Shown here in pieces: positions 23,610-35,368 of a DNA stretch of 64,000 bases. The DNA is from Protonemura montana (Eukaryota; Arthropoda; Insecta; Plecoptera; Nemouridae). The notes under the pieces were generated by a model that worked only from the letters and a program-made list of their open reading frames with translations, ran no database searches and was not told where the DNA came from. The translations under genes and the position numbers were made by a program. The stretch is taken from NCBI GenBank assembly GCA_947568835.1, contig OX387602.1, forward strand, positions 15,055,021 to 15,119,020, written 5' to 3'. Numbering within the stretch: position 1 is the stretch's first letter; each line of letters opens with the position of its first letter.

Positions 23610-24085
23610 ATTGTAACAAATGTGTAATTATGTTGTCTCTAATATTTTGATACTAGACCATAAAAACATGTAAAAAAATAATGAATTTTACTAAAACTAG
23701 GCTAATCGACAAGTTACAAAACGTCGGCCGAAATGAGGGATAACAGCTTTCACACGCTACTATTGACCATTCCAACCCTCCACCGCCATTCCCACTCTAC
23801 TCGTGAGCTCATCTCGCGAACCGACTATCAACGAAATAACCCGAGTACCCACCTACGTTTAGTGGCCTTTGGTGCAAAAAATGTTACGTCACAGAGGGGA
23901 AGAAGAATCCACCGCCATCTCTAATGTCAACGTCCTTGTCACAGCTGTATAATAACCTGACAGAACGCAAGTATTCGGTGAAGATGGCTGTAAACATGTT
24001 CTAACCTCAAATTTGACACTTGGTACTTTGGACATTGAATTAAGCCAGTTTTTACCTCTTTTAATCGAAAGGAACATTTATTACG
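23610..24085. promoter_or_regulatory. Bidirectional promoter of DRAP1 and VPS26C
   Basis: Only 476 bp separate the two divergent start codons. A CRE-like TTACGTCA is at 23884-23891, close to the middle, and there is no TATA box in either direction. The compact head-to-head arrangement of two housekeeping genes suggests a shared promoter; that is inference. Confidence 0.5.
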
Positions 24086-27000
24086 ATGTCTATTTTATTG
24101 GACATCAGACTAAAAAAAGCCAACAAAGTTTATCATGAAGGGGTGAGATTCTCAATTAGATTCTCAATGCTTACAATGTTAAATTAAGTGTTCATTCGTA
24201 GTTACTCAAATTATTTAATATTGACTTCATTTCAATAATGTTTCAATATTTAAATATTTATTTTCAATATATTTCAATAATTCAAAAATTTCGAAATTTC
24301 ATTTCAAAAATTATTTCAAAAATTTGGTTTGACAGCTCCTAAGAGACTTGAACAGTGAACCACTAACCCAAAGACACTAACCCTTCCATACTCTAAGTAA
24401 ACTTGTAAAACATCATACCCTATAATAATCAGGCAGCTCATTTCAATGTTCATTACAATGGTCATTACAATGGTCTTATAGCAATCTAAAATACATCTCT
24501 GCTGACTAGAGGACCTGGTTTAATACTGCTTTTGAAACTTCTACTCCGATATTTCAGCTGCAAGGTAGTCGAAGATTTGCATAATTTATTTGCAACGGAC
24601 TAATTTCTAGCACAAGGCAGCAAAGGCATGTTCAAGAATTTACTGTAGCCTGCAAACTAGAAGAAACTCTTTTTTATTATTAGGAACACTAATAACCTCT
24701 CAAAAATTGATACCCAAACGGGGAATCAAACCCCGATCTCCACCTGTCGCGCACGTTGCTCTAATCAATTGAGCTACTTGGACACATCATTTTTTAGATG
24801 ATTTTAGCGTTTTTGATGTGTATTTGATACACTAAAATCCTCTCAAAAATGATGTGTCCAAGTTGCTCAATTGATTAGAGCAACACCCGCGACAGGCGGA
24901 GATCGGGGTTTAAATCCCCGTTTGGGCATCAATTTTTGAGAGCTTATTAGTGTTCCTAATAATAAAATACCCGGCGCATTGCAAGCGTTTGCAACTTAAA
25001 TCAGATTTTGCACAGAAGAAGAAACACAGTTTTTTTTACTAAAACATCGGCCATAAATTACCATGACACCATGACTTCCAAAACAAGTCTGTCAAGAATG
25101 CCACCATGCTTGTTGATTTGGTTTTTCCAATAATTGTGAAACTAAAGTTACATACTGAACCCTTCAGTTATAGTACGTTGTGAATGCATAAGCCTGTGTC
25201 ACTTTCCATTTCATTCTGGGTGCTTAAAAGACATTTAACAGACACTTAACATTTAAGCACAAAAATACATTTTTAACACCAACTTTTTTTTTTTATCTGA
25301 AATATTGAAAGAACATAATTTTTTCTGCTTCCATGTTTACTTCAAACAAATTGGGATATAAATAGAATTGAGTAATATATATTTTAGCAAAGTTACAACC
25401 TACTTGCGTCTGACTACTTGCCCTGTTGTTTTATTTGTTTCAGGAAAAAATAACTGGATTCATTCTGGTTCAGTCAAATGCTGATTTTAAACATGACGGC
25501 ATAACACTGACAATGGATGGTACCGTCAACTTGCAACTAAGTGCAAAGAATGTAGGAATATTTGAAGCATTTTACAATTCAGTCAAGGTAAAATAACATT
25601 GCAAAAGTATTGCACTAGTAATTTCAAACTTTATCATTGATGTATGAAGAAAATCACCCTTTAATTTTTCAGCCTATTCAGCTTGTTTCATCCACAATTG
25701 ATGTTGCCTCCTCGGGAAAACTTCCAGCCGGAAAGATAGAGATTCCTTTCGAATTTCCATTGGCACCAAAAGGGAATAAAGTACTTCACGAAACATATCA
25801 CGGTGTATTTGTCAACATACAATATCTCCTGAGGTGCGAGATGAAACGTAGCTTTTTGGCCAAAGATCTGTCCAAAGTTGCAGAGTTTATTGTCGAATAC
25901 AAACCATTAGCTTGTGACAAAGCAGTTCCTTCGCCTGCAACATTTTCAATCACGCCAGATTCTGTGGTGATGAATACAAAGGAAAAGGGACGTATTCCAA
26001 AGTTTTCTGTCACTGGCCGCTTGGACTCAACCATGTGTTGTTTGACAAAGCCATTCACTGGAGAACTAGTTGTGGAGAACTGTGAGGTTCCGATCAAGTC
26101 TGTGGAGCTTCAACTTGTCCGCGTGGAGACATGTGGCTGCGCTGAAGGCTACGCTAGGGACGGTACGCATATCCAATAGAAAAGAGTTTCTGTTAGGAAA
26201 CATCTTGACAGTTTCTACAGCTCAAAATGAATAACAATCAATAATAAAAAAGCTAAGGTTGCAAAAAAAAAGACGGAGTCTTAAAAATATTAAAGTTATC
26301 ATTTTATCTGTTTATGTGAGAAAAAATGTCTTGAAATTAACTGGCAATTTCATCAAAAGCTTTGGCACTTTCTTTTTAGCGATTAAGTACTGATACAGAA
26401 ACTAGATTCATCAGCTATCCACCGCTAACCACTGTTTTCAAATCGCTGCTTAGTTGCTGCAATTGATTGGCATGTGTCCACAGAAAATAAAATGCAGTTG
26501 TTGTAGGATGCTAAATAAGTTGGGTGTTGATAGTTTCCTAGTAAAATGCAAATAGTAAATTTTGGTTGTAAGTAAGTGATTTAAGTAACCATTCGTAGAA
26601 AATTTACTTGGAGCCTTATTTACGAAACGCTGATGTATGTCAAAGTTAACCCACTTGTTTTGATGCTACAGTGCAAGGCTAACTCATCTTACCCTGCCTA
26701 TGCTTTATATAGTCTTACCTGACTATCTGACTATTCCAATACCTGACTATACCATGGGCATGCAGTGGGGAAGGAAGTGGGTATGGTCACATCTTTAAAA
26801 TACCGGTTTAATTGACGAAGTAAACCACTGGTAGTTGAATTGTATTCTTCAACTTTGTTTTGGAAACACACTTGTAACCTTAGAGTGGGTATGCAGCGCA
26901 CATCCACACCGATGTTACGCCGCATACCCAGCACACTCACTGCAAGCCCCTGAACTATTCCAAGTCCCAGTTCAATAACTGGGATTGTTACAGAAAAAAT

Positions 27001-27483
27001 ATCCTGTCCTCATTAATGAGTAAGCACATCAATGTCTTTCTGATGTGCTAGCCGAAAGGAAACGACTTCGAAGAGAAATAAACTTTAATTTAAGTGCATT
27101 GGTTGCTATCGACGAAGCAATTCAAGAAAGTTTAATGCGATTGGAAATCTTTTTCTTGTAGCAACGGAAATCCAAAACATTCAGATCGGAGAAGGAAATG
27201 TTCCGTGTGGATTGGCAATCCCGATATACATGATTTTTCCAAGACTCTTCACTTGCCCAACCTTACTGACCAGCAACTTCAAAGTCGGTACGTCAAACAT
27301 CTTCAGTTGATTATTTTCTGTTTTTCACTGTTTTTTTTTCTGCATTCATGCATTTGTGTTGCATCAACTAACCGTTTCTTGTTCTTCCACTCATGTGCAG
27401 AGTTTGAAGTGAATCTCGTTATCATCTTCCAAGACGACCATCTAGTCACTGAAAACTTTCGAATAGTACTAACAAGGCATTAA
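24086..27483 (+). CDS. VPS26C: VPS26C / DSCR3, Retriever (Commander) subunit
   Basis: VPS26C is the arrestin-fold subunit of Retriever (VPS26C-VPS35L-VPS29), which works with SNX17 and the CCC complex to return integrins and other cargo from endosomes to the cell surface. Five exons: 24086-24142, 25444-25587, 25673-26162, 27162-27287, 27401-27483; all GT-AG; 299 aa, against 297 in human. Family blocks in order: LDIRLKKANKVYHEGEKITG, LTMDGTVNLQLSAKNVGIFE, NSVKPIQ, KIEIPFEFPL, ETYHGVFVNIQYLLRCEMKR, TGELVVENCEVPIKSVELQL, RVETCGCAEGYARDATEIQN, PIYMIFPRLFTCPTL and FKVEFEVN. The N- and C-terminal arrestin-like lobes are both complete. Intron 1 (1.3 kb) contains a head-to-head pair of tRNA-derived repeats. 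AATAAA follows at 27595-27600. Confidence 0.97.
24675..24975. repeat. Head-to-head pair of tRNA-derived repeats forming a large inverted repeat
   Basis: Two arms of about 125 bp are near-perfect reverse complements around a spacer of about 45 bp. Each arm has a tRNA-like head (24713-24785 on minus; 24854-24928 on plus) with an A box around GCTCAATTGATTAGAGC, a B box GGGGTTTGATTCCCC or GGGGTTTAAATCCCC, and acceptor ends that pair (TGTCCAA with TTGGGCA). Outside each head is the same tail, ATCAATTTTTGAGAG, then TTATTAGTGTTCCTAATAAT. The anticodon stems pair poorly, so these are probably not working tRNAs. They lie in VPS26C intron 1. Confidence 0.8.
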
Positions 27484-27594
27484 TTTTACTAAAATATAAA
27501 ATCATTCCCACCATTAAAGGTGTATATATTATTTTTTCTACCTGCATATTTCTATTGGACTTGTATGCACATCAAACTCTGTTATGTATAATAC

Positions 27595-27600
27595 AATAAA
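27595..27600 (+). terminator. VPS26C poly(A) signal
   Basis: AATAAA 112 bases after the VPS26C stop codon, followed by a T-rich stretch; the first canonical hexamer after the gene. Confidence 0.65.
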
Positions 27601-30600
27601 GTACTGTTATTGAAACTGAAATTATTATTAGGGTAGGCATCGCGCCGTACATACCAGTACACTAAATGGCCTACCCATCAAAAAAAGTATCAGCTTTTGA
27701 TATTTTCCACCAGTCTATTCATTAATCAACATTTTTCTTTGTGACAAATGTTTAAAATTTAGGGGCTAGTTGTTTAAAGCCTTTAAATTATGACTAGCCT
27801 TTCACACAATAAATAAAATTCAAAATTCAAATATATCACAAATGTCGGGCGGGAAATGAAACCGCAGCTTCCAGCTGTTCAATTCAGAATCCCCGGTAGC
27901 CGAATCTCCCGTAGTTCCATGTAAATGTTTTCCCTCCCCTTGCGCCCAGGACTGTTATTACGTGATAATGCATTTGGCTCTTCACGGGGGTTAGCCGGGG
28001 CGTGAAAGGGGGGAGGAGGAGGAAAGCCAGGGGGTACGGTTTATAAATTAGTTTACTCAAATACGTCGCTGCGTTAGCGTAGGGGCTGCACAGTATCGCT
28101 ACTACGAACTGCAAATAGCGTGAAAATAGGCGGGGAGGGGCGCGACTGTGGACTTTTTAAGAGTAGTGATTTACGGCGGGAAATGGTGGTGGCGATGCCA
28201 AATTGGAGAGTAAAGAAGGGTGTCTGCTTGGAGTAGGAGCAGGCTGGGTGCAGCCACATGAATAACAAACAGAGACTCCCTTGCCGACGACGGCGTCGTG
28301 GTAGCCGGCGGCGCAATCACACGAGGGGCGCCACAACCACATGACGACGCTAGCCGTGCGCGTTGTAGCTTTTATTTGATTACTCAATCATGCCTATCAC
28401 AATATCACGAGTCATTTCCTCTCGTCTGGAGGGCCACTTATTGTGGGGCACTTCGTCAATTCAATCAGTTATTCTGGAGTGTACGCTACTGCTTTGTGAT
28501 ATCCAATAGATGGCTCTCATGTATTGTTGATGACGAATGGAGAGATAGTATTTGCTCAACAATTACCGATTTGCTTTTCCTTTCTCCCCTGGGCGCGTTA
28601 GCTTAAAGTTGGACTCCGATTTGCTCATACGAATTTATTTTTTGGGTCAAGGACACCAAAAAATAAAATTCCCCGTTTACGGAAAAAATCTAAACAATTA
28701 TTGGGCCGCTCAATCAACTATTTTCTATTTGGCAGCATGCTCCAGGAGTGACGTCACGAGTGGGACATTGGCTACAGTGGTACGATACGTTCGGTTGGTG
28801 GCCGCTTACTGAGGCTTCTGTGCTGGCAATTATTTTGCGTAAAACTTCTCCCGAGGAGCAGTGTGGTATTTTATCTCATGTTTGTCCTTTCTGTCCTTAC
28901 AATTATCGTTTTAATTGTAGGCCGGCTGCAGGATAATAAGGAACCATGGATGTGTTTACCAGCGTTTGAATGAGTCGGGCAACACAAACTTGATAACTCT
29001 TTTTCATCGGCTAGCTTGAGCACTTTTTCATCTATGTCTCTCTGTGAAAACTTAAGGTCCAAACTGTAAGGTAGTGCTACCATTTTCAAACTGCTACGAA
29101 ACCATGCGACACGGTCGCGACCGCGCTGAGAGCGGGCACCCACCGAGCGCATAGCGCCACTGAAGTCAGTTCCCCACACGTGACGTCACTGACGGAGCAG
29201 TCCACCAAATATAAAATAGGCGATTGATTCGACCCGCAATTTTGTAGATTTTTCCTTTAAACGGAATATGTCATCGATTGATGTTCTTGAAATCACAAGC
29301 ATGTCTCAGAGGGCAAATCAGAGATTTCCTTTAATTATTTACGATGGTTCAAATAGATTGCAATTATATGTCGCGTGTCCCGACCGATATCAAGACAAGG
29401 GCGAGGCCCAGATGCTGTCCTGTATATTTCAATCAACATTTCTCGCAAACAGGTACAAATTCTTTCCTCGAGTCCAAAACGTTCCTTTCGATTTCTCGTT
29501 TCTGTCTCGACAACAATTAAATTCTATTTCTTTGCCATGTGCCGCCTCTCGTTTAAAAACGCATCAATATATATTCAAATGAACAAATTAGCCCGCTATT
29601 TTGACAAGATGGACCTTGTGTCACGTCCATTCTATCGAGTCTCCCACACAAGCAACCGCAGAAGTGGTTGTCGCCTGCTTGGTCCAAGACAGACGAGATT
29701 CTCCACTGCAGCGTCTCTTGGTCTGGCATAGCTGGCCGCTAGGGCTGTCACCCACCTCTCTTGCTTTGTCTGCATGATTTGACAGTTGCTTGTTATGGAT
29801 GTGGAGGGCCCGGCGGTCAGACAGGGTGGCGATTGTTGCGGGCGGGAGCAGCCCTTACCTTGCTTACCTAGCCAGCCCTCATCCATCCCTAGGACATATT
29901 ACAAGTATTCTAATGGTAATGCCCCATTATGTTGGCGATATATACGTTTTCTCGTTGTATATGTATACAAACAGAGATTGAAAGAGCGTATATCAACACA
30001 AGGAGATATTATAAAGCCGCAGGGCAAAGAAATTCTTGCTTGTAGACAAACCTTGGTGGACGAAAAGCTTTTTGACAGCCGAGAATTGCAGTGAACTGAC
30101 ACGTTAAAAAGAAGAAACGGACATGGCAGACAACACAATTTGATTGTTTGGATAAGTTACCCTTACGAATTCCATATTTCTCCCCCTCTGAGTTTTATAT
30201 CTCGTCAAATATAGGAAATTGTTCGACGCACGTTGTTTGGTATTAAAGTTTCAGAACAAGAAGTTATTTTGCCACCTGCGATTTGAAGCACTTTTCTTAT
30301 TTGAAACTCTGATATCAAGATACAACTGAAGAAATGTAACACTCTCACGAGATTGAACAATTAAAATCGCCGTGCAAAATGATAAAATCTTGACACTTTG
30401 AAATCGCAGATAATTCGTAAAAGAGTCGAGAATGCGATTAGAAAGCGTTATCAATTGCAAAGCCTGCACATCGCCTGTTTGTTTATTTCATTTGTTTCCC
30501 GGGGGTTGGTTATGTTGCAAGCCGTTATCGCTTGGGGGCTGTCCCATTACCGTGTTTTGACAAATCACCTGGCAGTGAGGGCTCGGGGGGGCCATGACAC

Positions 30601-31920
30601 GAAGGGGCACGACACATAGGCGCCGGGAAAACTGCGTGCATCGCGCGATTGCGCCGTACGCGTCGGACTACGACCAAATCGATTGCGTGGAAAACACTTT
30701 CACGCGCTTTCCACGAGACTCATTTCAGGGGGAAATTAATTGGGTTCGAATATATAACTTTCGAGCTTCCTTGTTCTTAGTTATGCGTAAAATTCACTTA
30801 AAATTTTTGCAATTAGTAAATCGTGAAAACTTTTGTATTTGTTTTTGAGGATAGAAGATTGCTCAGAGGAATTATTTTGAAGATGTGCTTATGGTACATA
30901 CAAATTAATTAGGTATATAGTCTGTTATTGTCACCAAACCAAAAATTGTCAATCAACTAAGCTGCAATGTTATACAAAGTTGTGCAAACTTTTTGTCACA
31001 TGACACGTTACCGCACATTCGACGATTGATCCTGTTAAATCTACCAGTAAAGTTTAAATTTGAATAATTTAAAATCTATGCTATGCGCACATATAAAGGG
31101 TAAATCTAAAAAATGATCAGATCAATTTTCTTTCGGCACTACACAATAACCTTGCATTGAGACGGGCTATTTTCTTGACACAAAAAGAAATATGACGTCG
31201 ATAAGAAGTGCCGATGGGCTGCGTTTTCAAATGGGGGCTGGCGATATCATGTAGCTCAATACAACGACATACAAAGGGTGTCATATCGCGCTTTGGTGAG
31301 GCCCTTCATTTATAGGTGCGAAGTGTGAGGTAGATAAACGAATACCTTGTCCTGTTCATGCATTGAGTCGTTTGCCGCTCAATACCTTACAGTTTCCAAG
31401 TTTTCAGTTCAGCACATTAAAAGCAATTGAAACGAATACTGACAGAGCGAACTGGCAAATAATTTGATTTGAATTCCAGCTTTTGTGCACGAAACGGTGT
31501 TGATATATTTGATAAGTAAATTTTCCATGAAATTTGAAATAGTCAAATAATCCTTAAATGTTATGAAGTATACCATATAATACGCTGTTTACCAGCAAAA
31601 TTTTCGCTCATCTCTTTGATGCCATTGAAAATATTAAATTAATCTTACAAAGTGTGGCGTAGACTACAGTGATTAAAATATCTCAACTCAATTTCATTTC
31701 ACAAAATCCTATATATCCTAGCTTGCTTAAAACGCGAATGCATATAGTATGGTACCTACAGCTATAATAAACGCAGCCCGCGTTGAGTCCACTACTTCCT
31801 ATCTCACTCCCACCGTGCAGAGTATAGGTAATTCATTTCTCTCTCCAACACTCTCCCAGCCACCCTCTGTTGCACCCCTCGCTGCTCCGTAATGTAACGT
31901 TACCACAATATCACAAGCAG
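27601..31920. other. Intergenic region, no recognisable gene
   Basis: No frame here could be matched to a protein family. GC-rich islets occur near 28070-28340 (with GGCGGGGAGGGGCG, a KLF/Sp1-type box, at about 28129-28142), 29090-29200 and 30560-30700. Some short frames on both strands look protein-like but lack splice signals that join them. The inverted repeat at 28645-29294 is the only structured element seen. Confidence 0.5.
28645..29294. repeat. Long imperfect inverted repeat / fold-back element
   Basis: Left arm about 28645-28805 and right arm about 29132-29294 are reverse complements with frequent substitutions. Best-kept blocks are TGCTCC-NNN-AGTGACGTCACG-N-GTGGG (28738-28764 against 29173-29199) and CTATTTT-N-TATTTGG just outside it. 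Each arm has a CRE-like TGACGTCA. The unique centre is about 330 bp. A minus-strand frame (29179-28871, including MVALPYSLDLKFSQRDIDEK) runs from the right arm into the centre; no function was recognised. It could be a non-autonomous DNA element or two opposed copies of one dispersed sequence. Confidence 0.7.
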
Positions 31921-31933
31921 ACTTTGTAATCAT

Positions 31934-32422
31934 ATAAACCACGCCTCCTTTCTTCTATCCGCATGGACCAATGAAAACGCGCGTTGAGCTGCCATCATGA
32001 TTTTGATTCAATAGCAGAAAGTAAAAAACATCAGCCCTGTTACTGCAGCGTTGGTCTCGGCTCGGGTTCACGGCGACCACTAAAACTACTGCTGGGATAG
32101 TGTGCTTTGATCATCATCATAATAATATGCTGTAACTATTTGGTGCGTCGCGATATCCTTCTCAGCAAATTACCGGGTGCAATTGAACGTGAACTGACTG
32201 TGTACATGGTTAATAATTAGCGATTGCCGGCTTTCGCGAATAATTGAGGTGAATTGTATGGAGTGTTCGGTTTAGTGAACTGAGTGGTGAAGACGGTTTG
32301 ACAGTTTCGTGGAGTGAAATAAACTGAAACGCGACATTATTCGTACTTTATGCGAGTTTTATAGTGTAATTATTGTGCAGTGAGGTTCACTTGCTGCTAG
32401 CTTCGTTCAGTTCGTTAAAACG
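31934..32422 (+). promoter_or_regulatory. Candidate promoter and non-coding first exon
   Basis: TATAAA at 31934-31939 is followed by ACGCCTCC and a CCAAT at 31978-31982. About 400 bp of sequence without a long frame then ends in a strong donor, AAAACG then GTAAGATAAG, at 32422/32423. On the plus strand the next known acceptor is the orthodenticle 5' UTR acceptor at 47838, so this may be a distal orthodenticle first exon. It could equally start a non-coding RNA. Transcript data are lacking. Confidence 0.35.
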
Positions 32423-35337
32423 GTAAGATAAGTGATAATTGATCTAATTTATAATTGCTATCCTGGTATCAATTGAGCATTATCCACTATAAATGTTAGC
32501 GAGAATTTAGTAAATTGCTTTTACCTCTTCCATGTTGGCATTTTTGATTGGTTTTAGTATTCGTTTGATTTCGTTTCATATGATTTTTGTCCCAGCCCGT
32601 AGAATTATCAGCCTTTATGCCGTAGCAGGCAGGTGTGACAGTGAATAACTTTGATGAATATTGTAGGTTGTTTAGAAATTTTTATGTTTTACCTGCCACA
32701 TTTTTCTTAAGATATTGCCTCTAATGAGGAACCAAACCCATGTGTTGTAGTCAAGTTGTTGCACCTCGCTAGTCGGTGGGTCTTGATGGCAGAGGTAAAT
32801 CCCAGCATGACCCCGTCGGCTCCTCTCCTTGTATCCTGAAATCGTGCTATAAGTCAATCATCTTTGGCAATCGAAATATTTGAATCTTTAAACTCTTCTG
32901 TGCAGGCAGTTTCGAAAAGAGTCACTCACATGCTTGGATTTAAAAGAATGTGTGCAATGTTTTCAGTAGCAAGGTTCGCGCTTATTTAATTTGCAAACAC
33001 AGTTTTCATTTCCTCAAAAGTGATTTAGTGATTACTCTCCTCTCAAAAATTGCACCATTGCACCTATGCCAGCGACGCATGTCAATTCTTTGCGAATCTG
33101 TCGTCGAACAAAAGTGTTAGTGGCCTCATTGTCTCACCTCAATACCCAAAAAATCTGCAACCTTTATTGTAAACAAATTTCTACATTTACCAACATATAT
33201 AGCACTAATTATATATAAAAATATCAATACCAGTCAAACTTCATAGTTGATTTTTACCGGGAAATCCCCGATCAATCTCACCAATTACTCGGGTATCCAA
33301 AGTCTTCTGCTCCGTCGGACGGTGACTCGATCGAAAGTCCACCCCAACCAACCCACAACAAGGCACATCCACCCATCCCACAACCACGCAGCTACAGTAA
33401 CAACGAAATAATTAGCCATATGTTCTGCGGTCGAACTAGTTAATAACGCTGCTCGGCACAATATGAATGACAAGTTTCATTCAATTCAACACAGCGTGTG
33501 AGTGCATGAGTAAGATGTCTAATTTGTAAAGCCTTCTACACTCTCATCGAGCGCCTTCAGACATCACTGGTAGCAGTTGAATGTTGTTGATGATGATGAT
33601 TATGATGATGATGTTGTGTTGTTGCCCAGCCATTCCATCTTCAAAGAACACTGCATTGTCATTCAGTTAAATACGTGCATCGCACACAATACCACAAAAT
33701 ACCGCCAAACAAAACACTCTGAATACCGTGGCCCGTAAACAGAAGCCCGATGTGTATACCACAGCTTTTATTAATACATTTATAATGTGAAAATAAATGA
33801 CATTTGAAAGCGAATTGTGGCTAATGCGAAGTCATGGCAATAGCTGAGTTTTTTTCGTGCTGAACGTGTGTATTGCTGCATGCTATACCCCTTTCTTAAT
33901 TGACAATTGAGAGCCGAGCGCGGAAAAGAAACTGATGTCTTCATTTTGGTTTGAACGACGATTGCAGCGCACATTGCTTGGAAGAGCTCATGCCGAACGT
34001 AATGGAAATGAGCTAATAATTATAGAGGGATGAGAAAATAATATGTTTGGACTCTGTATATGTAGGGTCCCTGCACTTTGTTAGCTTGCCGCGGGTTGCT
34101 TGCTAGAGCGTGGCGTCGCGACGCCGACGGCTGCCGACGGCATTTTACGGCGTCGTGCCAGCGATCGTAGAGGATGGCGAAATGTGTCACGGTACGGATG
34201 CGAATTAATTTAATATGGCAAAGGTATTGCATGGGTGACAACCGGTCTGATGGTGGACCTTCGATACTTTGTGTCAATCTGCAAGGTTCAAATCGAGTTC
34301 CATTGGCATTTGACCTCGCAATGTATTCAAGTTATTACTCGCGGTACCTACTGCTCTAAAGAATAACTAGGACTTTCTTACTGTAGTGTGTACATACTAC
34401 ATTTTCTTTACTTTATTTGTGTGAAGGCGTTCTGCAAGACTATACTTTATGAAATGAAAAGCAAGAGGTGCTTCTGTATAGGTATTGTAATTATTAGAGA
34501 AGTTATGTAGCAAGGTATCCGTGGTCTCCACCCACGATTTGTATATAAAATTGTCCATAGCTCTGCTCTCGTAAAACAGGCTTTTGAAACTAACTTGCAC
34601 AATAAATATTTACGACTGCCATCCAAAGTTTTAAACGAACGTGTTTTGGAAAAATTAAAAACGCATAAATTTTCACCGATGCATATTATGCTGCCACGGG
34701 TCTAAATTTATTTTACAATCCGAATTCCAGTTGCTTGCCCTTCACGCGAGTTGAATTAGAATTTTTTTTTTGACTTCCTTTTTTTTCGTATCTTATATTT
34801 TTATTATTAACCATAGTTCCATAAACAACATGCGACATCAGCATCTGGATTTTCTTGCCAGAGGAAATTAATAATATTTCCAAAACCGGTAACTTCAAAT
34901 TATACGACTTATATAAGATCTTTACTATAATAACAACTGCGATGAACCGTTGTCGTGATAAATACGCTAAAGCGACGGCAGTCTGCCTAATTCAGTAGGA
35001 TATATTCACTAACTCGCGCTAAAAACATCGAATTATTCATTTTATTTGAAACGAAAATTTCGTAAAGTTTGCGTCGCTTCTCTAGACCATAATTTAAATA
35101 ACACAATATAGCTTATGAATATAAAATATGATGATATTATTCATCGGACCCCGGCTACCGGTTTCCTCTAAAAGGACATTCTTTCTAGTCACCTTCCATA
35201 AATTATATCATATTCTATGAGTGTCCCTGGAGAATCTTGTAGCGGGCGCTGCGACTCCACAATGGACCTATCTCCCTTGCCGGTGCCTAGTGCCGGCACT
35301 TCTTCGCCGCAAGAATCTTGATTAACCATTACATGAC

Positions 35338-35368
35338 GCCGCCGCCGCCGCCGCCACCGCCGCCGCCG
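35338..35368 (+). repeat. GCC trinucleotide repeat
   Basis: About ten GCC units with one CAC interruption, in a GC-rich islet. One minus-strand frame reads it as poly-alanine, but no gene model supports translation. Confidence 0.8.

Noticed and set aside
24713-24928. Two functional tRNA genes
   Set aside because: A and B boxes and acceptor pairing are present, but the anticodon stems do not pair well and both copies share a non-tRNA tail, as expected of tRNA-derived repeats.
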